From contig AP026544.2 of assembly GCA_026075535.2 (NCBI GenBank), forward strand, positions 10,416,001 to 10,480,000: 64,000 nt of DNA, read 5' to 3'. The notes beneath the pieces are model-generated. The model saw only the letters and a list, made by a program, of their open reading frames with translations. It had not been told where the DNA came from and did no database searches. Position 1 is the first letter of the stretch. Every line of letters begins with the position of its first letter. This stretch comes from Tricholoma matsutake. Lineage: Eukaryota > Basidiomycota > Agaricomycetes > Agaricales > Tricholomataceae. Position numbers and translations under genes: made by a program. Below are positions 54,423 through 64,000 of this stretch, one piece after another.

Positions 54423-57400
54423 ATCGTACACCCTCACTGCCTGTCCATAACCGCTTTGAAGTCTTGTCAGTTGAATCCCCGGAGAATGAATCCATTTCTG
54501 TGACTGCTCCCCTCTCTGACCCTTCAAAGTTGGCTAAAGATGTACCTGCTCTCCCCATCTCTCCTTCTACTCCACGTCCCAAAATTAAATCATGGGAGTG
54601 TAAACTACCATGCAAGTATATTGTGGCATCCACTCCCTCTGCACATTCCTTAAACCTAGCCATCGAACTGCAGACGACTGACACTGGACAGATACTCGGT
54701 GTCTCTGCACTCCTGGACTCTGGTGCGACTGGTCTCTTCATCAATTCCCATCTGGTACAACAACATCGTCTAAATACTCGCTCACTCTCACGTCCAATAC
54801 CTGTATATAACATGGATGGATCCCCAAATGAAGCTGGTGCCATCCGAGAGGTTGCAGACCTGGTTCTCCGTTACAAAGATCATAGTGAGCGTGCCCCTTT
54901 TGCTGTCACTCAATTAGGAAAGCAAAAGGTGATTTTGGGATATCCATGGCTTCGAGACCATAACCCAGAGGTCGACTGGCGCACTGGGGAGGTTACCATG
55001 AGCCGATGTCCATCCCGCTGTCGGACATGTTTCACAGAAGCCAGGCAAGAACATCGTGGACAGAAGGCAGCAATACGACGAACTCAGAAGTGTCATGCTG
55101 GACCCCTGCCTATACCTGAAGTGGAATTGGAAGGGGTTCCTGATCTAATGCTGGACTCGGATGATGATGATGAGGACCCAGAGGAAGTGGAGGAGGGTGA
55201 TCGGATCTTCTACACTGCGATTCGCTCATCGCATGAGGTGTGTGCCACATCAAACATATCCCAACGCCTTGCCGAGGCCTTCCACAAAAACAACGCTGCT
55301 AAATCCTCTACTAACTCCTTACTCCCTCATCTCCATGAGTTTGAAGACGTGTTCTCCAAGGAGTCATTCGACTCTCTTCCTGCGCATAAGCCATGGGATC
55401 ACATGATCAAACTCACCCCCGGCGCAACCCCTTCATCCTGCAAGGTCTATCCTCTCTCTCCGGAAGAACAACGGCAGCTTGACCAGTTCATCAATGAGCA
55501 CCTGGCCTCTGGACGTATTTGACCATTGAAGTCACCCATGGCCTCTCCCTTTTTCTTTGTCAAGAAGAAGGATGGCTCACTTCGACCGGTTCAAGACTAC
55601 AGAAGGCTCAACAACATCATGGTCAAAAATTGCTACCCACTACCCCTCATCTCCGAACTCATAAACCAGCTCCGTGGAGCCCGATACTTCACCAAGCTCG
55701 ATGTCTATTGGGGCTATAATAATGTGAGGATAAAGGAGGGAGATGAGTGGAAGGCAGCCTTTCATACCAACCATGGTCTTTTTGAACCGCTTGTCATGTT
55801 CTTTGGCCTTACTAATAGCCCTGCCACCTTTCAGACCATGATGAATGACATCTTCCATGACCTCATCCTCGAAAGCGTTGTCTGCATCTATCTCAACGAC
55901 ATCCTCATCTTCACTCGCACGGTTGAAGAGCACTGTCGCATCACGCACCTCGTCCTAGAGTGACTTCGACGGTACAAACTCTACCTTCGTCAGGACAAAT
56001 GCGAGTTCGAAAGGACCAAGATCGAGTACCTCGGCCTGATTATCTTGGAGGGTCAAGTGGAGATGGATCCTATCAAGGTAAACGGGGTCACAGCTTGGCC
56101 GACGCCCACGAACAAGAAGGAGGTGCAGTCTTTCCTGGGCTTCATCAATTTTTATCGGTGTTTTATCAAGGATTTCTCACATCATGCATGACCGCTGTTC
56201 AACTTGACAGGAAAGGAGGCATGGAGGTGGGATAATGCACAACAGGAGGCGTTCAAAAAGCTTAAGGAGATGGTCACTTCCACTCCGATCCTTACCTTTG
56301 CTGATGATTCATGTCCTTTTCGTGTAGAAGCCGACAGTTCTGACTTTGCGACGGGCGCTGTGTTGTCTCAGCAGTCTCCGGAGGACCAGAAGTGGCATCC
56401 TGTTGCATTATACTCCAAAAGCCTTAGTGCTGTAGAGCAAAACTACGAGATCCATGACAAGGAGATGTTGGCGATAATGCGTGCGCTTGAGGAGTGGCGA
56501 CACTTCCTCGAGGGTGCCCAACACAAGGTGGAAATTTGGATGGATCACAAGAACCTCGAGTACTTCATGATGGCCAAGAAATTGAACTGTCGTCAAGCTC
56601 GTTGGTCCCTGTATCTATCTAGATTCGACTTCTCCTTGCACCACCGTCCGGGTCGCAGCATGGGGAAGACCGATGCCCTATCCTGACGTGCAGACCATGG
56701 GGATGGCAGCGGTGACAACCAAAACATTGTGCTGTTGCAGCCAGACCTGTTCACCATTCGGGCACTGGAAGGCATCGTACCCCAGGGCGAGGAGCGGGAC
56801 ATCCTACGTGACATTCGTCGTGCAAACCGTAGCGGTTTACATGAGGATGTTGTCGCCCAAGCTGTTAAAGAACTGAGGAAGGGATTGACCCTTTCCTTAC
56901 GTGCGGCAGAGTGGGCTGAAAAGGAGGACTTGTTGTACTTCAGGGATTGCATCTATGTTCCCAATGACCCAGACCTTCGCCGGCGCATCATATCCCAACA
57001 CCATGACTCACAGATTGCTGGCCACCCCAGACACTGGAAGACCTTGGAGCTCACCTCACAGAACTATTGGTGGCCACAAATGTCACGGCTCATTGGTCAG
57101 TATTGTCGCACTTGTGACCTTTGCTTATGCACCAAGGTTCCTCATCGCAAGCCTATTGGTGAGCTACACCCTCTTCCTGTTCCAGAGAGTCGTTGGGATG
57201 TCGTCAGCGTCGACTTTGTGGTGGAATTGCCAGAGTCAAACGGGTTTGATGCGGTGATGTGCACAGTTGACTCAGTGGGAAAACGCGCTCACTTCATTCC
57301 CACTCACACCACTGTCAGTGCCCTAGGTGCCGCTCGACTCTACCTCCACCACGTGTGGAAATTACATGGACTTCCTGGTGCCTTCCTCTCAGATCGTGGC

Positions 57401-58297
57401 CCTCAGTTCATGGCAGAGTTCACTCGTGAGCTGTACCGACTCCTGGGGATCAAACTCCTCACTTCAACCACTTATCACCCACAAACTGATGGCCAGATGG
57501 AGCAAGTCAACCAGGAACTGGAGCAGTACATCCGCCTCTTTGTCAATGAACGCCAGGACAATTGGGATGATCTCCTTCCTTTGGCCGAGTTTGGGTACAA
57601 CAACCATGTCCATGCTTCCACTCAATAGACCCCTTTCCTCTTAGACACTGGACGACATCCACGCATGGGATTTGAACCTCGCCAAACTCCCTCACACATC
57701 GAGACAGTGAATGAGTTCACAGAACGCATGAGGGATAGCTTGGAGGAGGCAAGGGCAGCCTTAGCAAAGGCGAAGGATGTCATGGCGCGATTTTACAACC
57801 AACACCACTCCCCAACCCCTCAGTACAAGGTTGGTGATCGAGTTTATCTTGACTCCAGTGACATCTCCACTACACGTCCATCCAAGAAACTCGCTCATCG
57901 CTTCTTGGGACCTTTCCCCATTGTCAAGTGCATTGGAACACATGCCTATCGTCTACGCCTCCCAGCCTCCATGTCCAGACTCCATCCCGTCTTCCATGTC
58001 ATCAAATTGCTTCCAGCTCCCCCAGATCCATTCCCAGGACACCATTCACACCCACCACCACCACCTACAGTGATCGAGGGAGAACCCCAATATGAAGTCG
58101 AGTCAATCTTGGACAGCCGTTTGCGTCGAGGAAAACTCCAGTATTTGGTACATTGGAAAGGTTATGGGTATGAGGAGAACTCATGGGTCGAAGAGTCTGA
58201 TGTAAACGCCCCTCGGTTAATCAAGGAATTCCACCGACGGCACACTGCTGCACCGTGTCGCATTCAAGTCACGGACTTTGGTCATATACGATTTTGA
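54419..58297 (+). pseudogene. pol: Gypsy-2 pol with five stops and altered RT site
   Basis: One frame throughout with stops at 55520 (TGA), 55961 (TGA), 56189 (TGA), 56684 (TGA) and 57626 (TAG). Gypsy-1 has CGA at the four TGA sites and CAG at the last. The RT catalytic box reads YLNDILIF: the first Asp became Asn by a CpG-to-CpA change. Protease DSGATGLFI, RNase H MDHKNLEYF, integrase VDFVVELP/SDRGPQF/YHPQTDGQ and chromodomain EVESILDSRLRRGKLQYLVHW are otherwise readable. The C-terminus extends past the premature stop of Gypsy-1 (to 58297). Inactive. Confidence 0.93.
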
Positions 58298-58332
58298 ATG
58301 CATCGGGGCAATGCATCTTAGAGAGGGGGTGA

Positions 58333-58758
58333 TGTAAGGGGACTAGGGGGGTGCCCTGTGTGTTTTTCCTATTTTTTATGTTCGTCCTATATTTTTCCCC
58401 ACCTCATTTCCTTCTATTCTTCATTTTCTATGATTTTTCCGGATTTTATTACTAATTTTCCCTTGCTATCATGTTTGTACATGTTGACACTTTTATATTT
58501 AGAGGCGGAGTACCCCTTCCGACACATACCCCTTGGTATGATGTCATTCGGCAGCCTTGATCTGCCTATCTCCGCCTTTTTCTATTTTTAGGTTATATTT
58601 GATTTTTGTTGTCTTCACATATACTGGGCATCAGCAAGGGGATCCTTAGAGTTTTCTCTTTGGATTTCCCTTTGCTAGGTGCGCCCCCAACCCCTGTATT
58701 ATGTAGCATAATTTTAACTTCGGATTTCCCTTTGCTAGAGGCTTAGGTTGCCCTTATA
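58333..58758 (+). repeat. Gypsy-2 3' LTR
   Basis: 426 bp, preceded by the purine tract AGAGAGGGGGTGA and followed by TATAC. Confidence 0.95.
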
Positions 58759-58918
58759 TATACTGGGTATTGGCAAAGGGGTCCTTAGAGTTTTCTCTTC
58801 GGATTTCCCTTTGCTAGGTGCACCTCCAATCCCTGTAATATGTACTATAATTTTAACTTTGGATTTCCCTTTGCTAGTCCATAAATTAAGTGGCCTCTAA
58901 GGTTGCCCTTATAGACAC

Positions 58919-60423
58919 GATGAGATTGCAGAGCTGCCACAGCAGCACAAGTGCCCAATTCTGATCAGGTTCAGAATCCTGAAACCGATGTTGATTGTAC
59001 AGCAGTTGATCATGATTGTGATGTCATTACAGATCTACACCAATCCCTCCATGACATTGATCTTGGTGATCAGGCACACAAACTTCAGGCCCTGATCATG
59101 GAAATAATGGACAGTCCCAAATCCCTTCAATTTGAGGATAAACCCAAAACATGGGAAGAGGTGAAGAATACTGCTGATGCTGAGAAGTGGAGGGAGGGTT
59201 GCCTGGATGAGCTCAAATCATTAAAGGATATGGGCATCTATAAACTTATCCCATGGGATGAGGTACCCCAAGGAAAGTGGATCCAAAAAGGAAAACCGGT
59301 CTTCCACATTGAACAAGATGAGATGGGGAAAGCAGTTTGATGGAAGGTATGCCTGGTATTCAAAGGTTTTGAACAAATTTACGGGAAGGATTACACTAAA
59401 ACTACCTCACTGACTGCACACATGGAATCTTGGAGGATTTTATTGCACATCACCACTTCTCTAGGCTGGGACACCCAACAGATTGATGTAAAAATGGCAT
59501 TTCTCTATGGCCTACTACCAGATGAGGAAGTGCAATATATGCAACAACCCAATGGTTTTGAGGAGCCTGGGAAAGAAGATTGGGTGTGGCAACTTCAATG
59601 GGGATCATATGGTATGAAACAGAGTGGGCGTATATGGAATCAGAAACTGAATGCACAGATGATTGACTGGGGCTTTACCTATTTATCCTGTGAGTCCTGC
59701 ATATACTACCGCAGGGTTGATTTGGGAACTATCATCGCAGCTGTTCACATCGATGATTTCCTTTCTATTGCGGACTCATCAGCTGAGAATGAATGCTTCA
59801 AGGATCAAATGCGCAAGGTGTGAACTATTTCTGACCTAGGCACTGCATGCTTCATCATTGGAATCACTGTTACCTGGGACAGAATTAAGTGCACAGTCAT
59901 GCTCTCACAAACTGCACTTATAGACAAAATCGTTGAACAGTTTGGCTAGAAAGATGCTCACCCAATATCTGCCTCCCTTGAGCCTGGATCTAAGCTTCAT
60001 TGCCCTGACAAGCAATCGCTATCTGACAATGATCAACTACAACTTAGCAAACTACCATATCATTCTCTTGTTGGCTGCCTGCTCTACCTGGCAATATCCA
60101 CTCGATGCTCATCCAGATATTTCTTATCCAGTTCAATAATTATCTCAATACCTTGATTGCTACTCCTTCAATCACTGGGCAGCTGCTATCAGGTTGGTGT
60201 ACTATTTAAAGGGAACGAGGGACCTCCAACTCTACCTCGGAGGGAATTGCCCTCTCACCCTCCATGCTTTTAGTGATTCTGACTGGGCCAACTGCCTTGA
60301 CATGCACTGCAGTGTTGGGGGATACATATGCTCCCTCAGTTCTGGTGCTGTGTCTTGGACTGCATGCAAGTAGGAGGTAGTCGCCACCTCCTCATGTGAG
60401 GCAGAGTATGTTGAATCAGCTGT
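58919..60423 (+). pseudogene. Copia-B reverse transcriptase and RNase H
   Basis: Open pieces 58951-59340 and 59422-59823 encode WEEVKNTADAEKWREGCLDE, LKSLKDMGIYKLIPWDEVP, a TGA where Arg/Trp is expected, KVCLVFKGFEQIYGKDYT, DVKMAFLYGLLPDEEVQYM, QLQWGSYGMKQSGRIWNQ and AAVHIDDFLSIADS (catalytic DD kept). After 59823 frames shift through FIIGITVTWD, LYLAISTRCSSRYF-like and HAFSDSDWANCLDMH to RNase H CEAEYVESAV. The domain ends abruptly at the next element. Confidence 0.87.
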
Positions 60424-62408
60424 AGGGTTGCAGAAAATATTCAGACCTGGTAAATTACTGGTAAATTATGGGGGGTCTGTTGTCAAGCTGTAATTTACCA
60501 GTAAATTACCAGTAAAATATTGCATGTGATTATTTCACATGATCTTTTGGATAGGTATTTTTGGCTGTGAAATTTTTCTGGTGCTCATGCATGTCCAGTT
60601 TCCTGTCAATGGTGGTTGTATTCTAGCTATCTGCTAGAATTTCAGAATCATGACTCTGTGGGGACAACGCAATGTGATGATGAGCTATTGCCTTTTAAAG
60701 ACATTATGTAAGATGTGATTTGATCAGTAGTATGCTATGTACCATGCAAACAACATGATTTTTGTTCCCGGCCCAATTTATGACTGACCAATACTGACCA
60801 GTGACGTTGACCTACATATGCATCCTACTGCTACTAGTATACCACTTAAATACACCGCACTTCAAGACACATCACTGGTGAAGAATATTTCGCTAACACA
60901 GGCAATATTTACCAAATGGTAGAAAAATAATGGCTGGCAGCTATTTCATCAATAGAGGCTGTATTAGACACATATTCAGAGGATATTCTCTTAATAATGA
61001 CAAAATAATAGCAGGGCATATATTTCATCCATTTACACAAATTTCTTATATTCCCTCTGCCAGCATTCATGTTTCCATTGTATCAACAAAGTACTATATG
61101 CATTTGTGGGCTACTACTGTATGTACACATGTGTACATCCGACAAAGACCAGCCAAATTCTACCATCAATGCTACATAACTGTAATGATCGCAAGCAAAT
61201 CACAATGTATTGAAATGTGTGCCATATCACAAATCTGAAATAACAAATATAGCTATCAGTAACCTCAGAAATTGGTCCTCATCGGACTACTTACCCTTCC
61301 ACATCCCTAACCCTTCTGAAGGCCTTGCATGCACCCCAAACTTTCTAGTATCATTGGTCAGCTTGGAGTAGTCACTGCAGTCACACAAACATTTACATAC
61401 CTTGGATACTCATGGAAAGATGGGACCTCAGAAGCAGGGGTGATGCTAGTTGGGACATTCTAAGAGCATGATCACAAGCATGACATTGATTGAATAGGAG
61501 CATGGAACTTGGATGTAAAAACTATCACAAGTAAGCAAAGAAGGGAACCATTAGAAGGGACTCACTGAAACCACCCACAATCAGGAAACCCACATTTCCT
61601 TCCAACAAACCAGCCAGGCCACATCCAAGCCTGAATATATCTGTGAGTAGAACAGACAAGTGCAAGATTCTAGAGAGACCTAGCCATTCACACAGCTCTA
61701 ATGAACATCAGTAAATCTGGGCAAATGAAGTGCATATAGTGAGTCAATGAACCTTCATCTTGCTTTCCCCCTTTTCCCACCATCTTAGATGCACTCTTCC
61801 AGACATCAACAGCTAATTTGGCTGCTTTATTGCTAAGGAAACCAGAAAAACACAGGTCAGGGCATGTGAGGCAAACAGATCTCTGGATGTCATCCAAGTC
61901 AGTGATTGAATTCTGACATTGTATTGGTCACATCAGTAAGAGCCGGGGGAGTAATGTTGGCTACTGACATGGTGGGCTTAGGCACCATGGATGGTGATGG
62001 TGGTGGCCATGGATGAATGCGATGGTCATGGTTGTGGATGAAGAAGTCGGAGCTTATAATTGGGCGCTTTCCAAACTGATGGTCAGGTAAATACAAAGTG
62101 TCAAATTTTCGCAAAGTCCTCCCACTAATAGTTGTTGATGGATATACCGAGAATATAAGGTATCTTCGAGATAATAGCTGGTAAATACATAAGTTGGTGA
62201 TTTGGATAATATTTGGAAAATACAACATGTGTCAATGATGTCACTGCTGTCAGTGATTTGCCTCAAATTCCGGTGATACCAGAGCTATCATGTGATAGAG
62301 CACGTGATTTGGTAAATTACTACTGCCAAATCTTTGGTAGTACTTAATTTACATAAATTACCGGTAAATAAAGGCACGGTAAAAAAATACCTATTTTTTC
62401 CGCAACCT
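60424..62408. mobile_element. Possible TIR element, about 1985 bp
   Basis: The left end AGGGTTGCAGAAAATATTCA and the complement of the right end AGGTTGCGGAAAAAATAGGT match loosely. Inside both ends lies TTACTGGTAAATTA or TTACCGGTAAATTA, repeated several times near the left end. It cuts Copia-B RNase H. No target duplication was found, and no ORF inside (longest about 109 codons, 62228-61899 minus) has a recognisable transposase motif. It could also be two unrelated elements; confidence is moderate. Confidence 0.5.
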
Positions 62409-64000
62409 CCTGAGAACGTGACTGATGTGACTGATTTATTAAAACACCCACCTTTTGCGACTCGCGACACCGGTAAGGCTCTCTCCGCTCTATATCTTTA
62501 CATGGATAGATGTAATAGAAGCATATGTACCTTCGACAGAAAGCCAGAGGTCCAAATTGACCTGGAAGTATAAATCCGAGACAATTTTTCAAAAACTTTC
62601 AAACACCTACCCAACGATAGTATTACTTGAAGCACTGGATATTACTTGTCGCTGCTTGCTTGGCGGCCATGGGGTTCTGAGAATACTTGGAATTATCAGT
62701 TGCCAGGACATTTGCTAATTGTGTCCATACTCAGGTATTTTTCACTTTGTCGATGGTTCAACGTTCAGACGTTCAAGACTTCTCTGTACGAAATCGGTGT
62801 CGTACTTCTTTACTCTATGGCCAGCTAATTCGAACATATACCATTAGAACTACCAATGCCTCGTCACCACTGAATATGCTCACCCCAAACGAAGTTGGGA
62901 TAGGGGGATTCAAAGTAGAAAATTCTGTGTTGTAAGCATCCGCCATCTCCCATTCTGAACTAATTTTCATACATTCTCTCCTCTTGTAGCTTCGGCATAG
63001 ACATTGGAACTGTTATACTCTAAGTCCCAACCTTTACCCTCCCCCTCAGACATCGAAGATAACCCCGACCATTATTCAGGCCTGAGGGCCCAAGATCTGC
63101 TACTTCCATCGCCGCACATCATGGTAGCCTCATCCTGTGCCATTCGCTTCTTAACGATAAATAGAGGACAATTTTGGAGCCCATTCAATTACCGAAGCTA
63201 TAGTTGGTGTTGAACAAGGATGAGGCTAATGCTAGGAAAGTCTGGAAGAGGAACGCTTTACGTATACAGCCCAGGCCAGAGCCAAACTTCCAAGCGCATT
63301 CATATATCCACGGCTCCACAACTCCTTTTTCATCCTCACCCTCCGATCTCCATGAAACTTGCGAAAAAAACAACCACGACCCTTTCTGTTGTGCTCATAC
63401 ATCTCCATTCCATCGACAACGGACTTACCCCATACTCTGCAGGTTTTTCGCTCTGGTACACCATTGTGCTCTTGGATGCATGTAACAGGTGGTTAGATGT
63501 CGTCCGTTCTCGTGCATGCGAATCACCAGGTGACCCAGTTGGGATGACATGGGCGCGCAATGCATGTAATTCTTCGTCTACGCCATGTCTGCAGCACCCA
63601 AGAGATGATTTGTTATCGATAACCATTCCTCTCGGGTTTCTCGGGAGCTTGTGGGGGAGGGGATCCAATCGCTTTATTGCGCTGCGATTGCGATACTTGT
63701 GAGCTCCCAGCCCAAGACATGGGGTAGACACCAAGAACGGCATTCACAGAAGCATCTCGAATTTGCCGTCATCGCAGTGTTCCAGCACCAGCTCTGTATC
63801 CATATCTTCTACCGCTAGCTAGCTTGGGGCGAAACGGTGGTCTACGAGGATATGGTAGTGGTGGCGGTCGGCCCTGCAGCAACCTCGAGCGCTCATGAGA
63901 GAAGACCTTAGGAAAAGGCGATTGAAAGGAGGCATGCTATGGGCAGAATCTATAATGGTACTTTCCCAAATTAGCATTGCTTCTCGACCTCCAATCAACC
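62409..64000 (+). other. Putative gene start with at least one intron
   Basis: CpG frequency rises to normal here, unlike the repeats. An ORF from 62687 reads to PNEVGIGGFKVENSV and meets a consensus intron 62932-62989 (GTAAGC...GAACTAATTT...CTTGTAG, 58 bp). The next exon continues in frame as FFGIDIGTVIL and then stops at 63021. Beyond that, overlapping ORFs on both strands (63004-63213, 63220-63702 plus; 63743-63336 minus) cannot be assigned. No domain is recognised; the gene probably continues outside the window or has further introns. Confidence 0.35.

Larger units (their letters stand above)
52712..58758 (+). mobile_element. Gypsy-2: full-length sister of Gypsy-1
   Basis: A 6047-bp element on the plus strand, exactly the length of Gypsy-1. 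It has 426-bp LTRs at 52712-53137 and 58333-58758 and a perfect 5-bp duplication TATAC (52707-52711, 58759-58763). No indel against Gypsy-1 was noticed. Gag and pol frames are interrupted only by point mutations, nearly all C-to-T or G-to-A at CpG. It is inserted in a solo LTR of its own family, which lies in Copia-B. Confidence 0.95.
52422..58913 (+). repeat. Older Gypsy-1/2-type LTR, split by Gypsy-2
   Basis: The left part 52422-52711 begins TGTAAGGGGACTAGG and runs to CACATATAC. The right part 58764-58913 resumes TGGGTATTGGCAAAGG and ends GGTTGCCCTTATA. Together they make one solo LTR, diverged from the 426-bp LTRs, with its own perfect target duplication GACAC (52417-52421, 58914-58918). 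So a solo LTR was present in Copia-B before Gypsy-2 inserted into it. Confidence 0.9.
47749..60423 (+). mobile_element. Copia-B, hosting four nested insertions
   Basis: A Ty1/Copia element running from a 5' LTR through gag, protease, integrase, RT and most of RNase H. It is broken by insertions at 49181-49799, 51356-52172 and 52422-58913 (itself holding Gypsy-2). It ends at 60423, where the element 60424-62408 begins; no 3' LTR is seen. Coding: gag from 48222; protease MGATVHILPDKSDF near 50019; integrase near 50560-51300; RT 58951-59820 with HIDDFLSIA; RNase H to CEAEYVESAV near 60400. Frameshifts (for example at about 48318) and stops make it inactive. Its order matches Copia-C. Confidence 0.88.

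Noticed and set aside
63220..63743. Overlapping ORFs of 160 (plus) and 135 (minus) codons as genes
   Set aside because: They are antisense to each other, lack recognisable domains, and an intron-bearing gene nearby makes single-exon calls unsafe.

Overview
The window is a transposon-dense stretch of a filamentous fungal genome, most likely an Agaricomycete (mushroom-forming basidiomycete). The evidence is short introns of about 46-60 bp with GT-AG ends and CTNA branch motifs, a C2-NACHT-WD40 gene of the type expanded in mushrooms, a KDZ-type transposase with a CxC2-like cysteine cluster, chromodomain Gypsy elements and basidiomycete-style Copia elements. Nothing in it is bacterial. I cannot name the species.

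Layout. 1-9.6 kb: old CpG-poor sequence with a cysteine-cluster gene remnant, and an Ala-rich ORF split by a nearly intact Gypsy element (Gypsy-1, 3435-9481, target duplication CTGCC). 10.5-14.8 kb: a KDZ transposase relic interrupted by an unusual 2-kb inverted-repeat element (11849-13838, target duplication CCAATGAG) that carries tRNA-like modules in its ends. 14.9-25.4 kb: two decayed Copia relics (A and C) riddled with small hAT-like elements. 25.4-38.9 kb: a solo LTR, a 5'-truncated LINE on the minus strand, and inside the LINE a second Gypsy family (Gypsy-3, 28687-37532, duplication ATGCT) that itself contains a small hAT-like element. 38.9-41.0 kb: a broken GH71 alpha-1,3-glucanase gene. 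41.6-47.7 kb: the only clear gene island, with an intact nine-exon C2-NACHT-WD40 NLR (minus strand, 1548 aa predicted) and a divergent small four-exon gene (plus strand, 94 aa predicted). 47.7-60.4 kb: a Copia element (Copia-B) disrupted by two hAT-like elements and by an old LTR that was in turn split by a full Gypsy element (Gypsy-2, sister of Gypsy-1). 60.4-62.4 kb: a possible DNA element with TTGC-type ends. 62.4-64 kb: CpG-containing sequence with at least one convincing intron, probably the start of another gene.

Interpretation. Insertions can be ordered by their perfect target duplications. Most inactivating stops in the Gypsy copies are CGA-to-TGA changes, and the older repeats have very few CpG sites. 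This points to cytosine methylation and CpG deamination (RIP-like or methylation-linked) as the main way this genome silences repeats. The NLR's own WD40 repeat exon shows the same CpG depletion, while its 5' exons do not. All gene models, target duplications and lesion comparisons were read by eye; no alignments or database searches were run.
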